Shown piece by piece: positions 8,603 to 18,667 of a stretch of 64,000 nucleotides of DNA. Position numbers and translations under genes: made by a program. This stretch comes from JADKAV01 sp037045455 (GTDB lineage: Bacteria > Actinomycetota > Actinomycetes > S36-B12 > UBA10799). Position 1 is the first letter of the stretch; each line of letters begins with the position of its first letter. Location: the NCBI GenBank assembly GCA_037045455.1, contig JBAOIN010000016.1:372001-436000 (forward strand), read 5' to 3'. The notes under the pieces were generated by a model. It was not told the DNA's origin and made no database searches. It saw nothing but the letters and a program-made list of their open reading frames with translations.

Positions 8603-8608
8603 AGCGCG

Positions 8609-8614
8609 AGGGTA
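8609..8614 (-). promoter_or_regulatory. -10 box of the rsbW-sigma operon, leaderless
   Basis: TACCCT on the minus strand is separated from the ATG at 8602 by six bases, with no Shine-Dalgarno in between. Confidence 0.5.
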
Positions 8615-8635
8615 GCGACCCGTCGCCTGGTGAGC

Positions 8636-8749
8636 GACAAAACGATCGATCGGGGCCAGATACGACCCGAATCCACCGCTTTGTCCGTGGACCTGGAACA
8701 AACGTGTGAATCGGGGTCGTATTTGGCCCCCATCGACACGTTTGCTGTC
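8636..8749. repeat. Large dyad element with arms of about 50 bp bounded by ACAAACG motifs
   Basis: The left arm reads GACAAAACGATCGAT, then GGGGCCAGATACGACCC, then CGCTTTGTC. The right arm, reversed, reads CAAACGTGTCGATG, then GGGGCCAAATACGACCCC, then ACACGTTTGTTCC. Each arm is itself bounded by inverted ACAAACG/CGTTTGT motifs, giving four copies. The outer edge carries the stop codon of the binding-protein gene (8748-8750). Confidence 0.88.
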
Positions 8750-9725
8750 AGCCGTAGTACGACGAGGTCGAGCTCGGAGTCGGGACGGGGCTTGCCGGGG
8801 CGAAGGATTCGGTCGACAGCGGTTCGGGCTTCGGGATGTCCCGGCGGGTCATGATCCGCGGGTCGTCGATGGCGCCCTCGCTGATGTCCCACTTGTCGAG
8901 AATCTGCTGGTAGCTGCCGTCGTCGATCATCGCCTTCAAAGCACCCTGGATGGCCTGCGCGAGTTGCTTGCGTTGCTGAGCCACGGCGATGCCATAGGGG
9001 GCGACTTCGAACGGGCGGCCGTTGGGGACCAGGGCACCGTTGGATTGTGCGACTGCCCGCTGCACGACGGGGGAATCGGCCAGAGTTCCATAGGCCTTCT
9101 CGTCGATGACCGCCTGTGTGGCTGGTTCCTGGGCCTGGAACGTGATGATCCGAATCGCTTTACGCTTCTTCTCCACGCAGTTCGCCGAGCGTTCCACGAG
9201 TTGGGAGTACTGCGTGCTGCCGTCCAACACCGTCACCCGGCGGCCGCAGAGATTCTTCGGCCCGAACCGCTTCTTCGCCGGGGGTCGTACCGCGAGTTGG
9301 CTGCCAGCCTGGAAGTAGGTGACCATGTTCGCGTTCTGCAGGTCGTTCTCGTCCACGGACAAGGCCGAGATTGCGGCGTCGAAGCGGCCGGCGGCGACCC
9401 CGGGGACGAGAAGGGCGTAGGCGTCCTCGGCGAAGCGCGCTTGCAGCCCCAGTTTTTGGGCGATCGCGGTCATGAGGTCGAGGTCGGCACCGACCGCTTC
9501 GCCCCGCTCGAGGTACTCCATCGGCGGGTAGTTCGGGTCGATCCCGACGTCCAGGAAGCCATCGGCGCGGATCTTGTCGGGAACCTTCGCAGCCAACTCG
9601 TTGCTCGCTGGGGAGATGCTCGGCGTGGGCGTCGGAGCGGAGGCGTTATTCTGGCAGCCGGTAAGGGCACCGACGGCGACGGCAAGACATGCCAGGCCGA
9701 CGGACGCAGGACTGCGCAGTTTCAT
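8748..9725 (-). CDS. ABC transporter substrate-binding lipoprotein, amino-acid type
   Basis: 325-residue SBP_bac_3 family protein. The signal peptide ends in lipobox ALTGC at residues 19-23, giving a lipid-anchored extracellular protein. A Pro/Thr/Ser-rich linker follows, then the binding fold with DVGIDPNYPPMEYLERGE near residue 60, GADLDLMTAIAQKLGL, and SALSVDEND in place of the usual TIT.ER motif. The likely ligand is a polar amino acid, which is inference. No permease or ATPase gene is adjacent. The ATG at 9725 has a GAGAGGGA Shine-Dalgarno. The stop sits on the rim of the neighbouring dyad element. Confidence 0.85.
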   Translation of the reverse strand: MKLRSPASVGLACLAVAVGALTGCQNNASAPTPTPSISPASNELAAKVPDKIRADGFLDVGIDPNYPPMEYLERGEAVGADLDLMTAIAQKLGLQARFAEDAYALLVPGVAAGRFDAAISALSVDENDLQNANMVTYFQAGSQLAVRPPAKKRFGPKNLCGRRVTVLDGSTQYSQLVERSANCVEKKRKAIRIITFQAQEPATQAVIDEKAYGTLADSPVVQRAVAQSNGALVPNGRPFEVAPYGIAVAQQRKQLAQAIQGALKAMIDDGSYQQILDKWDISEGAIDDPRIMTRRDIPKPEPLSTESFAPASPVPTPSSTSSYYG

Positions 9726-9815
9726 GTGGTGATCCCTCTCGCACAACTGCCACCCATTGTGCCCAACCGCGCGTGCCATCACGACACCGCATCGACACGA
9801 AGAACGAGGCTATCC

Positions 9816-10976
9816 GTGGACCACGAGAACGACCCGGCATTTCCCCTGCATCGGCGCGGGAAGATCGAGGTGCGCCCCACTGTACGCATCCGGGACGGGG
9901 CCGGTTTGGCGCTCGCCTACACCCCCGGTGTGGCGCGGGTGTCGCAGGCAATCGCCTCGGATCCGGAACTCGTCTTCGACTACACGTGGAAGTCGAACAC
10001 GGTCCTGGTGGTGACTGATGGCACCGCCGTGCTCGGCCTCGGCGACATCGGACCGCGGGCCGCACTTCCTGTCATGGAGGGCAAGGCGCTGCTGTTCAAG
10101 GAATTCGGTGGCGTAGATGCCGTCCCCATGTGCCTGGACACCACCGACGCCGACGAGATCATCGAGACCGTCGTGCGGATCGCCCCGGCTTTCGGCGGGA
10201 TCAACCTCGAGGACATCTCCGCACCCCGCTGCTTCGACATCGAGCGCGGCCTGCAGGAGCGACTGGACATCCCGATCTTCCACGACGACCAGCACGGAAC
10301 GGCGATCGTCGTGATCGCGGCGCTGGAGAGCGCAGCCCGGCTGACGGGGCGCGAGTTCGCAGATCTCAAGGTCGTGGTGTCGGGAGCTGGCGCCGCGGGC
10401 GTTGCGGTCTCCAACATGCTGCTGGCCGGGGGTGTGCGGGACTTGTGCGTGTGCGATTCACAGGGCCTGATCAGCCGCGATCGGCCGGGGCTCACCGGGG
10501 TGAAGGCCGAGCTGGCGACCCGGACGAACCCGCGCGGGCTGCAGGGCCCGATCGATGTCGGCCTGGAGGACGCCGACGTGTTCATCGGCGTCTCCGCCGG
10601 CAAGGTTGCCGAGAGTGCCGTGGCCGGGATGGCCGACGACGCCATCATCTTCGCGCTGGCCAACCCGCACCCGGAGGTGGACCCAGCCGTGGCCGGCAAG
10701 TACGCCGCCGTGGTGGCCACCGGCCGCAGCGACTACCCAAACCAGATCAACAACGTGCTGGCGTTCCCGGGTGTGTTCCGGGGAGCCCTCGACGTGCGAG
10801 CCTCCCGCATCACCACGGGCATGCAGATGGCCGCGGCGGACGCCTTGAGCGACCTGGTCGGCGACGAGGTCGGACCGGAGTACATCGTGCCGTCGGCATT
10901 CGACAAGCGAGTCGCGGGAGCGGTTGCCGAAGCGGTGGCGGCGGCTGCTCGCGCGGAGGGTGTGGCGCGGGTCTAG
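9816..10976 (+). CDS. NAD(P)-dependent malic enzyme
   Basis: Oxidative decarboxylation of malate to pyruvate. The 386 residues match the short bacterial malic enzyme without the C-terminal phosphotransacetylase domain. Visible landmarks are the catalytic tyrosine segment LALAYTPGVARVSQ near residue 32, lysine in MEGKALLFKEFGG near 88, metal ligands in NLEDISAPRCFDIE and IPIFHDDQHGTAIV, and the nucleotide fold VVVSGAGAAGVAVSNML near 187. The GTG start at 9816 precedes DHENDPAFPLHRRGKIEV. The gap to the divergent binding-protein gene is 90 bp. Cofactor preference is not clear. Confidence 0.92.
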   Translation: MDHENDPAFPLHRRGKIEVRPTVRIRDGAGLALAYTPGVARVSQAIASDPELVFDYTWKSNTVLVVTDGTAVLGLGDIGPRAALPVMEGKALLFKEFGGVDAVPMCLDTTDADEIIETVVRIAPAFGGINLEDISAPRCFDIERGLQERLDIPIFHDDQHGTAIVVIAALESAARLTGREFADLKVVVSGAGAAGVAVSNMLLAGGVRDLCVCDSQGLISRDRPGLTGVKAELATRTNPRGLQGPIDVGLEDADVFIGVSAGKVAESAVAGMADDAIIFALANPHPEVDPAVAGKYAAVVATGRSDYPNQINNVLAFPGVFRGALDVRASRITTGMQMAAADALSDLVGDEVGPEYIVPSAFDKRVAGAVAEAVAAAARAEGVARV

Positions 10977-11093
10977 GGGTCGCACCTATGCGGCTGCTCC
11001 CGAACGGATCGTGGTAGCTGTCGCCTTCGGGTTCAGCCGACCGGTTGCCACTGCCGCGGTGGCAAACGTACGCGGCGCCGCTGCACGGCAAAT

Positions 11094-11164
11094 GAGAGCG
11101 AGCCACCCCAGACGCGAGCAGAAGGCACGGGGGCTTTCGCTCACATCTGGGGTGGCTCGCTCAC
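11094..11164. repeat. Dyad element with GAGCGAGCCACCCCAGA arms
   Basis: The left arm GAGAGCGAGCCACCCCAGA continues to GCGAGCAGAAG. The right arm is its near complement (CTTTCGCTCACATCTGGGG, then TGGCTCGCTCAC). It lies in the convergent gap between malic enzyme and trpB2. Terminator function is plausible at this site, but there is no T-tract. Confidence 0.85.
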
Positions 11165-11192
11165 TTCTGCACAACCGCGAACGGATTGTGGC

Positions 11193-12571
11193 TCAGCCGA
11201 CTGGCACCTCCGGCAGCGTCGCCAGCCCGACGGCCAGCCGTTCGTCGGTGACTTCCTCGTCGAGCATTGCGCCGCTGAGGTAGGCCTCGTAGGCCGGCAG
11301 GTCGAAGTGGCCGTGGCCGCACAGCGCGGTCAGGATCACCGTCTCCTCGCCGGTCTCCTTGGCCCGCTGCGCCTCCCGGATCGCCAGCGCCAGCGCGTGC
11401 GTGGGTTCCGGCGCCGGGACGATCCCCTCGGTCCGCGCGAACTGCACGGCTGCGGCAAAGCACTCCGTCTGCGGCACGGCCTGCGCGCTCATCAAGCCCA
11501 ACTCGTACACGTGGCTGATCAGCGGTGCCATGCCGTGGTAGCGCAGACCGCCGGCGTGGATCGGGTCCGGGATGAAGTCGTGGCCCAGCGTGTGCATCTT
11601 CATCAACGGCGTCATGCCGGCGGTGTCGCCGAAGTCGTAGGCGTACACACCGCGTGTCAACGATGGGCAGCTCGCCGGTTCGGCCGCGATGATCTCTGGC
11701 GCGATCTTCCCGGCCAGCTTCTCGCGCAGGAACGGGAACGACAGCCCGGCAAAGTTCGAGCCGCCGCCGGTGCAGCCGACGATGTGGGTCGGGGTGTCGC
11801 CGGCCATCTCGAGTTGCAGCAGCGCCTCCTCGCCGATCACGGTCTGGTGCAGCAGTACGTGGTTGAGCACCGAGCCGAGCGCGTAGCGGACGTCCTCGTT
11901 GGTCGCTGCCACCTCGACCGCCTCGGAGATCGCAATGCCCAACGAGCCAGGCAGGTTGTTCGGGTCCTCGGCGAGCTTGCGGCCGATCTCGGTGACATCG
12001 GAAGGGGAACGGTGGACCGAGCCGCCGAACGCCTCGATCATCAAGCGGCGGTACGGCTTGGAGTCGTAGGAGGCGCCGACCTGCCACACCTCGCACTCCA
12101 TGCCGTACAAGGCACACGCGAACGCCAGGGCCGTGCCCCACTGGCCGGCGCCCGTCTCGGTCGTGAGTTTGCGGATACCTTCGGCCGCGTTGTAGTACGC
12201 CTGCGGAACCGCGGTGTTGGGCTTGTGGGAACCGGCTGGGCGACACGCCCTCGTACTTGTAGTAGATGCGCGCCGGGGTGCCCGAGCGCTTGCTCCAGAC
12301 GATGCGCCCGGAACAGCGGCGTCGGCCGCCACTGCCGGTAGACGTCCAGTACGCCGCCGGGAATCTCGACGAACCGGTCCTGCGTGACCTCCTGCTCGAT
12401 GAGCGCCATCGGGAACAACGGCGCCAGATCTTCCGGACCGACCGGCTGCTTGGTGCCCGGGTGCAGCGGCGGCGGGGGCGGGGCGGGCAGGTCCGGGATG
12501 ATGTTGTACCAGGTCGTCGGGATCTGGTCCTCGGTCAGCAGGTACTTGTGTTGGCGCACGGTGTCATCCAT
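11193..12571 (-). CDS. trpB2: TrpB2-type tryptophan synthase beta-like protein (two frame breaks)
   Basis: PLP-dependent enzyme of the TrpB2 branch, which can make tryptophan from indole and serine. The long N-terminal extension with WYNIIPDLP, the PLP-lysine region GSHKPNTA, GAGQWGTALAFA, the phosphate loop VGCTGGGSNFAGL and the C-terminal TALCGHGHFDL support the branch. Three frames must be joined. An extra G at 12281-12283 and an extra C at 12238-12240 (coding strand) restore ARIYYKYEG and SPAGSHKP exactly. It stands alone, with no trpA or other trp gene nearby. The ATG at 12571 has TAGCGT seven bases upstream. Confidence 0.87.
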
Positions 12572-12578
12572 GGCACGC

Positions 12579-12584
12579 ACGCTA
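12579..12584 (-). promoter_or_regulatory. -10 box of trpB2, leaderless
   Basis: TAGCGT on the coding strand, seven bases from the ATG at 12571, with no Shine-Dalgarno. Confidence 0.5.
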
Positions 12585-12616
12585 GTAAGGGGCGTCGCGA
12601 GCCGAAGCGGCGGGGG

Positions 12617-12669
12617 TTTTGTTGCGATGTCGTCCAGACACGCCGAGGTTAAGCGCGACAACGCGACAA
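12617..12669. repeat. Dyad element, family 2 (TTTTGTTGCG), short copy
   Basis: TTGTTGCGATGTCG pairs with CGACAACGCGACAA across a centre containing GACACGCCGAGGTTA, which recurs inverted in the copy at 14674. It lies in the tandem gap between trpB2 and ltaE. Confidence 0.8.
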
Positions 12670-12670
12670 T

Positions 12671-13664
12671 TCAGCCGACTGCGGCCAGGAACTCGTCCAC
12701 CTGCTCGGCCGTGGTGTCCCACGAGCACATCAGCCGCACCTCGTCGCCGTTCCAGACGTAGAAGTGGAAGCGATCGCGCAGGTCCTGCGAGTCGGGCATC
12801 AGCGCGAAGACCGCATTGACCTCGACCGGTTGCGTCACGACCACGCCGCGTTCCCGCAAGCCCTGCGCCAGCCGCGCCGCCATGGCGTTGGCGTTCGCGG
12901 CGTTCTCCCGCCACAGATCGTCTGTCAGCAGCGCGCTGAACTGGGCTGCCAGGTACCGGTGCTTACTCATCAGCTGGGTCGTCGCCTTGCGGATCCACTT
13001 GGCCGATCCCGCCAACTCCCGGTTGCGGAAGACCACTGCCTCTGCCCCCATCAGTCCGTTCTTCGTGCCACCGACACTGACGATGTCGGCGTCGAACATC
13101 TCGGCGACCTCACCCAGGCCACAGCCGAGCGCCACGGCAGCGTTGGACAGCCGGGCACCGTCGACATGGATCAACAACCCCAGCCGGCGCGCTTCGGACG
13201 CCAAAGCCGCGGCGTGCTCGGAAGAGTAGACCGTGCCGTACTCAGTGGACTGCGTGATGCTCAGCACCCGCGGCTGGACTGCGTGCTCATCACCGAGGCG
13301 CACGCAGGTCGGCGCCAAGCGCCGCAGGGTCGATGCGGCCGTCGGGCGCCGGGAGCGCGACCAACTTGGAACCCAAGATGCGCTCGGGCGCGCCGCCCTC
13401 GTCAACGTTGATATGGGCGAATTCGCTGCACAACACCGCCTCCCACGGCCGCAAGCCCGACTGCAGGGCGATGAGATTAGCGCCCGTGCCGTTGGCTGCC
13501 AGATAGACCTGATCACTGCCGAACTCAGCGGCGAGCAGGTCGGTAGCGCGCTGCGTCCAGGGGTCGTCACCGTAGGCGCCCGCATGTTCGCTGTTCGCCT
13601 CCGCCAGGGCTGCCAGGACCGCCGGGTGCACGCCGCTGTGGTTGTCGCTTCCGAAGGAGATCAC
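12671..13664 (-). CDS. ltaE: Low-specificity threonine aldolase family protein (one frame break)
   Basis: PLP enzyme of the threonine aldolase/aromatic beta-eliminating lyase fold, cleaving L-threonine or allo-threonine to glycine and acetaldehyde. The N-terminal half shows SFGSDNHSGVHPAVL and NVDEGGAPE. The C-terminal half shows ITQSTEYGTVY, IHVDGARLSNA and the PLP-lysine block VSVGGTKNGLMGAEAV. The halves are in different frames, meeting near 13305, which I take as a sequence error. The start is GTG 13664 with TACGCT six bases upstream. Divergent from the MDR gene across only 39 bp. Confidence 0.85.
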
Positions 13665-13670
13665 GGATCC

Positions 13671-13696
13671 AGCGTATTTGGGGCTGCCGATATCGT
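13671..13696. promoter_or_regulatory. Divergent leaderless -10 boxes in a 39-bp gap
   Basis: TACGCT on the minus strand (13671-13676) is six bases from the ltaE GTG. TATCGT on the plus strand (13691-13696) is seven bases from the ATG at 13704. This is the second ultra-short divergent gap in the window with this arrangement. Confidence 0.5.
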
Positions 13697-13703
13697 GGCG
13701 GGC

Positions 13704-14666
13704 ATGCTGGCAGCGTTCGTTTCCGCCTTCGACTCCGACGACCCGGTGAGCGCGCTGGAGGTGGGCGAACGCCCGGCGCCGGACGTGCCGGACGGCTGGG
13801 TGGCGGTGCAGGTCAAGGCGGCCTCCCTGAACCATCACGACCTCTGGAGCCTGCGCGGCGTGGGCCTGGCGCAGTCCGCGCTGCCGATGATCCTCGGCTG
13901 TGACGCGGCGGGCCTGGATGCCGACGGCCGCGAGGTGATCGTGCACTCGGTGATCGGCTCGGCGGCTGCAGGCGGTGGCGACGAGACGTTCGACCCGGGT
14001 CGCAGCCTGCTCAGCGAGAAGCACCAGGGCACGTTCGCCGAGTGGGTCGCCGTGCCCGCCCAAAACGTGCTGCCGAAGCCGGCCGCACTGTCGTTCCAGC
14101 AGGCCGCGTGCCTGCCCACGGCGTGGCTGACCGCCTACCGGATGCTGTTCACGCGCGGCGGTCTGCAACCCGGTGAGACAGTGCTGATCCAGGGCACGGG
14201 GGGAGGCGTTGCCAGTGCCGCCATCATGCTGGCGCGGCAGGCCGGTGCCCGGGTCTGGGCGACCACTCGCGACAAGGCTGACTTCGGCAGCGAACTCGGG
14301 GCGCACGCCGTGTTCGAGTCCGGCCAGCGACTTCCGCATCGGGTGGACCTGGTGATCGAGACGGTGGGGCAAGCCACGTGGTCACACTCGGTGCGCAGCC
14401 TGCGACCGGGTGGCCGGCTCGTGGTCAGCGGTGCCACAACAGGCGGTCAGCCGCCGGCCGAGCTGAACCACGTCTTCTTCCGCCAACTCAGCGTGATCGG
14501 CTCGACGATGGGAACTTCCGCGGAGTTGCGGCGCCTAATGGACATGTGCGAGGCGACCGGTCTGCGCCCCCCGATCGACGCGGAGTACCCGCTGGCCGAG
14601 GCCCGGCAGGCGTTCCAGCGACTCGCCGCCGGGGACGTGCGGGGCAAGCTGGTCCTGACGCCTTAG
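13704..14666 (+). CDS. Zinc-type alcohol dehydrogenase-like (MDR) oxidoreductase
   Basis: 320-residue medium-chain dehydrogenase/reductase. The GroES-like N-terminal domain has SLNHHDLWSLRG near residue 44 and LGCDAAG near 67. The nucleotide fold has VLIQGTGGGVASAAIMLARQAG near 160. The central region FAEWVAVPAQNVLPKPAALSFQQAACLPTAWLTAYRML matches the quinone-oxidoreductase-like zinc-binding dehydrogenases. The structural zinc cysteine cluster is absent, so it is probably a zinc-independent member. Substrate unknown. It ends eight bases before a family-2 dyad element. Confidence 0.82.
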   Translation: MLAAFVSAFDSDDPVSALEVGERPAPDVPDGWVAVQVKAASLNHHDLWSLRGVGLAQSALPMILGCDAAGLDADGREVIVHSVIGSAAAGGGDETFDPGRSLLSEKHQGTFAEWVAVPAQNVLPKPAALSFQQAACLPTAWLTAYRMLFTRGGLQPGETVLIQGTGGGVASAAIMLARQAGARVWATTRDKADFGSELGAHAVFESGQRLPHRVDLVIETVGQATWSHSVRSLRPGGRLVVSGATTGGQPPAELNHVFFRQLSVIGSTMGTSAELRRLMDMCEATGLRPPIDAEYPLAEARQAFQRLAAGDVRGKLVLTP

Positions 14667-14673
14667 GGAGCCG

Positions 14674-14768
14674 TTTTGTTGCGTTGTCGTCGATAACCTC
14701 GGCGTGTCGCGGCAACTTCGCGACAGCGGGGGCAACTTCGCGACAGCGGGGGCAGCTTCGCGACAAAA
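14674..14768. repeat. Dyad element, family 2, long copy
   Basis: It opens TTTTGTTGCGTTGTCGTCG and closes with CTTCGCGACAAAA. The middle contains CGGCGTGTCGCGG and three direct GCAACTTCGCGACAG-like units at about 14712, 14732 and 14752. It fills the convergent gap between the MDR gene and the DUF6104 gene. Confidence 0.85.
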
Positions 14769-14774
14769 CCCCGC

Positions 14775-14945
14775 TCAGTCCTCGTCGTCCCGCGCCAGCC
14801 ACGTGGCCAGGCGCTCTACGACGTTCTCATCGTCAGGATGCAGGTCGACGTAGACCCGCAGTTGATCACCGAGCCACTCGACAGTGAACTCCTCGCCTTC
14901 GCGACGCCGCAGAAGTTCCTCGATGCCGCGGTCGCTGTCGTACAT
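14775..14945 (-). CDS. Small acidic DUF6104-like protein downstream of kgd
   Basis: 56-residue acidic protein starting MYDSDRGIEELLRRREGEEF and ending in VERLATWLARDDED. This matches my recollection of the actinobacterial DUF6104 family, which often follows the 2-oxoglutarate dehydrogenase gene. The start codon follows the kgd stop directly with no gap, so the two are translationally coupled. Function is unknown. A role as a partner or regulator of Kgd is a guess from position only. Confidence 0.75.
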   Translation of the reverse strand: MYDSDRGIEELLRRREGEEFTVEWLGDQLRVYVDLHPDDENVVERLATWLARDDED

Positions 14946-17900
14946 TCAGCTCCCGATCGCCTCGGCGACCACGGCCGCCTGCTCAGCCTGGTGCGATTTG
15001 TTCGAGCCGGTGGCCGGCGACGCTGAAGCGGTCCGGCTGGCCAGGCCCAAGGAACGGCCTGCGAGGAACTCGGGCAGGTTCACCGAGATGAACTGATACG
15101 CGCCCTGGTTCATCGGCTCCTCCTGCGCCCACACGAGTTCGGCGTCGGCCGGGAACTTGGACAGGGCGGCGCGGATCTCGTCGCCGGGCAGCGGGTACAG
15201 CCGCTCCAAGCGCACAATCGCGACGTCCTCGCGGTTGGCGTTCTGCCGCGCCGCGAACAGGTCCCACGTGATCTTTCCGGAACACAGGACGATGCGACGC
15301 ACCCGCGCCGGCTCGACCGTGTTGTCGGTGACGACCGGCTGGAAGTAGCCGCTGGTGAACTCGTCGGCGTTGGACGTAGCGGCCTTCAGACGGAGCATGG
15401 ACTTCGGCGTGAACACGATCAGCGGCTTGTGGTGCGGGGCCTTGGCGTGCCAGCGCAACAGATGGAAGTAGCTCGCGGGCGTGCTGGGCATCGCCACTGT
15501 CATGTTGTCCTGCGCACACAGTTGCAGGTAGCGCTCCGGCCGCGCCGAGGAGTGGTCCGGGCCCTGCCCCTCGTAACCGTGTGGCAGCAGCATGACGATT
15601 CCGGACAGTTGTCCCCACTTCTGCTCGCCGGAGGAGATGAACTCGTCGATGATCGTCTGTGCGCCGTTGGCGAAGTCGCCGAACTGCGCCTCCCAGAGCA
15701 CCAGCGTCTCGGCGTTCTGCACCGAGTAGCCGTACTCGAAGCCCAGTGCCGCGAACTCGCTGAGCATGGAGTCGTAGATGTAGTACCGGCCCTGGTCGCT
15801 GGCCAGGTGGTGGAGGGGAACGTAGCGCTCCTCGGTGATCCGGTCGACCACCACGGCGTGGCGCTGGCCGAACGTGCCGCGTCCGCTGTCCTGCCCCGTC
15901 AGACGCACGTCGCGGCCCTCCATGAGCAGCGACCCGAAGGCCAGCGTCTCGCCCATGGCCCAGTCGATCGTGCCGTCCTCGACCATCTGGGCGCGGCGCT
16001 GCAACTGCGGCTGCAGGCGGTTGTGCACCGAGATCCGCTCGGGCATGGACACCTGGGAGTCGACGATCCGTTTGAGGGTCTCCTCGCTGATCGCAGTAGC
16101 GACATGCGCGGGGTACTCCACGATCGTGACGGGCTTGGTCTCGACCGGCTCCTTGAGGGCCTCGCGGGTCTCGGTGAACACCCGCTCGAGCTGGGCCTGG
16201 TAGTCCTGCAGCGCCTGCTCGGCCTCTTCCTGCGAGAGGTCGCCGCGCTCGATCAGCGAGGACGTGTAGAGCTTGCGGACCGACCGCTTCTGGTCGATCA
16301 ACTGGTACATCTTCGGGTTCGTCAGCGAGGGGTCGTCGGCCTCGTTGTGCCCGCGCCGGCGGTAGCAGACCAGGTCGATGACCACGTCCTTCTTGAACGC
16401 CTGCCGGAAGTCGAACGCCATCCGGGCCACCCGGACGCAAGCCTCCGGGTCGTCACCATTGACGTGGAAGATCGGCGCCTGCACGGTCCGGGCGACGTCG
16501 GTGGCGTAGACCGAACTGCGGCTGCTCTCCGGCGGGGTGGTGAAGCCGACCTGGTTGTTCACGATGATGTGCACCGTGCCACCCGTGCGGTACCCGCGCA
16601 GTTGCGAGAGGTTCAGCGTCTCGGCCACCACGCCCTGACCGGCGAACGCGGCATCCCCGTGCATCAGCACCGGCAGCACCGGGAACTCCTCGCCACGGTC
16701 GAGGTTGTCCTGCATGGCCCGCACGATGCCCTCGAGCACGGGGTTCACCGCTTCCAGGTGGCTGGGGTTGGCGGCCAGGTACACGTCCACCCGGTCGCCG
16801 CCCTCCGCGGTGTACTCACCGTGGCTGCCCAGGTGGTACTTCACGTCTCCCGAACCCATGACGGAGTCGACCGTGCCGCCCTCGAACTCGCGGAAGATCT
16901 GCGCGTACCGCTTTCCTGCGATGTTGGCCAGGACGTTCAAACGGCCGCGGTGCGGCATACCGATGGCGACCCTGTCCAGGCTCTCCTCAGCCGCCGCTTC
17001 CAGGATCTCGTCGAGCACGGCGATCGTGGACTCGCCACCCTCCAGCGAGAACCGCTTCTGGCCCACGTACTTGGTCTGTAGGAACGTCTCGAACGCCTCC
17101 GCCGCATTGAGCCGGCGCAGGATCTTCATCTGCTGCTCGCGCGTGCAGGGGGTGTAGGGGCGCTCGACGTGGGCCTGGATCCAGGCGCGCTGCTCCGGGT
17201 CCTGGATGTGCATGTACTCCACGCCGATCGTGCGGCAGTAGGAGTCCCGCAGGATGCCCAGAACGGTACGCAACTGCATGAACGGCTTGCCGCCGAAGCC
17301 ACCGGTTGCAAACTCTCGGTCGAGGTCCCACAACGTCAGGCCGTGACTGGCGACGTCGAGGTCGGGGTGACTGCGCTGCTTGTACTCCAGCGGGTCGATG
17401 TCGGCCATCAGGTGACCGCGCACCCGATAGGCGTGGATCAACTCCTGCACGCGGGCGGTCTTGCTGATCTCGTCGTCGTGGCGCAGCGCGATGTCCTGCG
17501 CCCAGCGGATCGGCTCGTAGGGGATGCGCATGGAGCGGAACACGTTGACGTAGAAGTCGTTCTCACCCAGCAGCAGTTGATGGATCGTGCGCAGGAAGTC
17601 ACCGCTCTGGGCGCCCTGGATGATCCGGTGGTCATACGTCGAGGTGAGCGTGACGACCTTGCTCACGCCGTTGCGGATGATGGTCTCGACAGCCGCGCCC
17701 TGGAACTCGGCGGGGTACTCCATCGCCCCGACGCCGAGGATCACGCCCTGCCCTGGCATCAGCCGTGGCACCGAGTGCGCCGTGCCGATCGTTCCCGGGT
17801 TGGTGAGGCTGGCGGTGGTGCCGGCGAAGTCGTCCACCCCGAGTTTGCCGGTCCGAGCCCGGTGGATGAGGTCCTCGTAGGCATGGCGAAAACTCGCGAA

Positions 17901-18507
17901 GTCCATGTCTTGCGCATTCTTGATGCTCGGTACCAGCAACTGCCGGCTGCCATCAGGCTTCGCAAGGTCGATGGCGATCCCGAGAGCGATCGAATCGTGC
18001 TGCACGACCGCGGGCTTGCCGTCCACCTCGGCGTAGGACGACGTTCATGGCCGGGATGGCCTTCATCGCCTGCACCATGGCGTAGCCGATGAGGTGGGTG
18101 AAGCTGATCTTGCCCTGCCGCTTGCGCTTGAGGTGGTTGTTGATCACGATCCGGTTGTCGATCAGCAGCTTCGCGGGGACCGCGCGCACGCTGGTCGCGG
18201 TCGGGACCCCGAGGCTGGCCTCCATGTTCGTGACGACTCGGGCGGCGGGACCGCGCAGCACGGTGGCCTCGTCGGTCGAGACCTGGGGTGCGGCGGGCTT
18301 GGCCACGGGCGGCGCGGCCGCGGGCGCCGGAGTGGGCGCGAGTTTGCTCTTCAGAGCCGCAGCACGGGCCGGGTCGGAGGGTACGTAGTCGGCGAAGAAG
18401 TCCCACCACGCCGGGTCGACCGAGTGCCGGTCCTTCAGGTACTGCTCGTAGAGTTCGTCGACGAGCCATTCGTTGGTGCCGAATGAGTTCTGTGCGTCAG
18501 TGGTCAC
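14946..18507 (-). CDS. kgd: Multifunctional 2-oxoglutarate metabolism enzyme Kgd (one frame break)
   Basis: ThDP-dependent enzyme fusing an E2-like succinyltransferase domain to the E1 2-oxoglutarate dehydrogenase/decarboxylase, feeding the TCA cycle. It is about 1187 residues, against 1231 in M. tuberculosis. Order: N-terminal motif NEWLVDELYEQYLKD, a short Ala/Pro linker, the E2-type domain (TSTYDHRIIQGAQSGDFLR), then E1 with GMPHRGRLNVL, the ThDP motif MHGDAAFAGQGVVAE and GYEGQGPDHSSARPERYLQL. The frame changes once near 18035, between MNVV and YAEVDGKP, inside the E2 domain. The start is GTG at 18507. Confidence 0.93.
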
Positions 18508-18667
18508 GTGCGCCCCTGGGGTCGACTGGCATGCCTCATCAAGCGTAGTCGCAGTGGTCGGGCGACGCACCGAGCCGTGGCGCGGCTGTCCCAACCGTTA
18601 TACGGGCGGCGCCGGTTGTGCGACGAGTGGTGCGCTGGTGGGGCGAAGCGATCGGCCTTGGCGGGGA

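Noticed and set aside
15429..17081. 550-codon open frame opposite kgd
   Set aside because: GC-rich antisense frame. Kgd on the other strand is conserved over its whole length.
18580..18625. Promoter or operator for kgd around CAACCG...CGGTTG and TATAAC
   Set aside because: A 6-bp inverted repeat surrounds a TATAAC on the minus strand, but no -35 hexamer at proper spacing could be found, so I do not list it.
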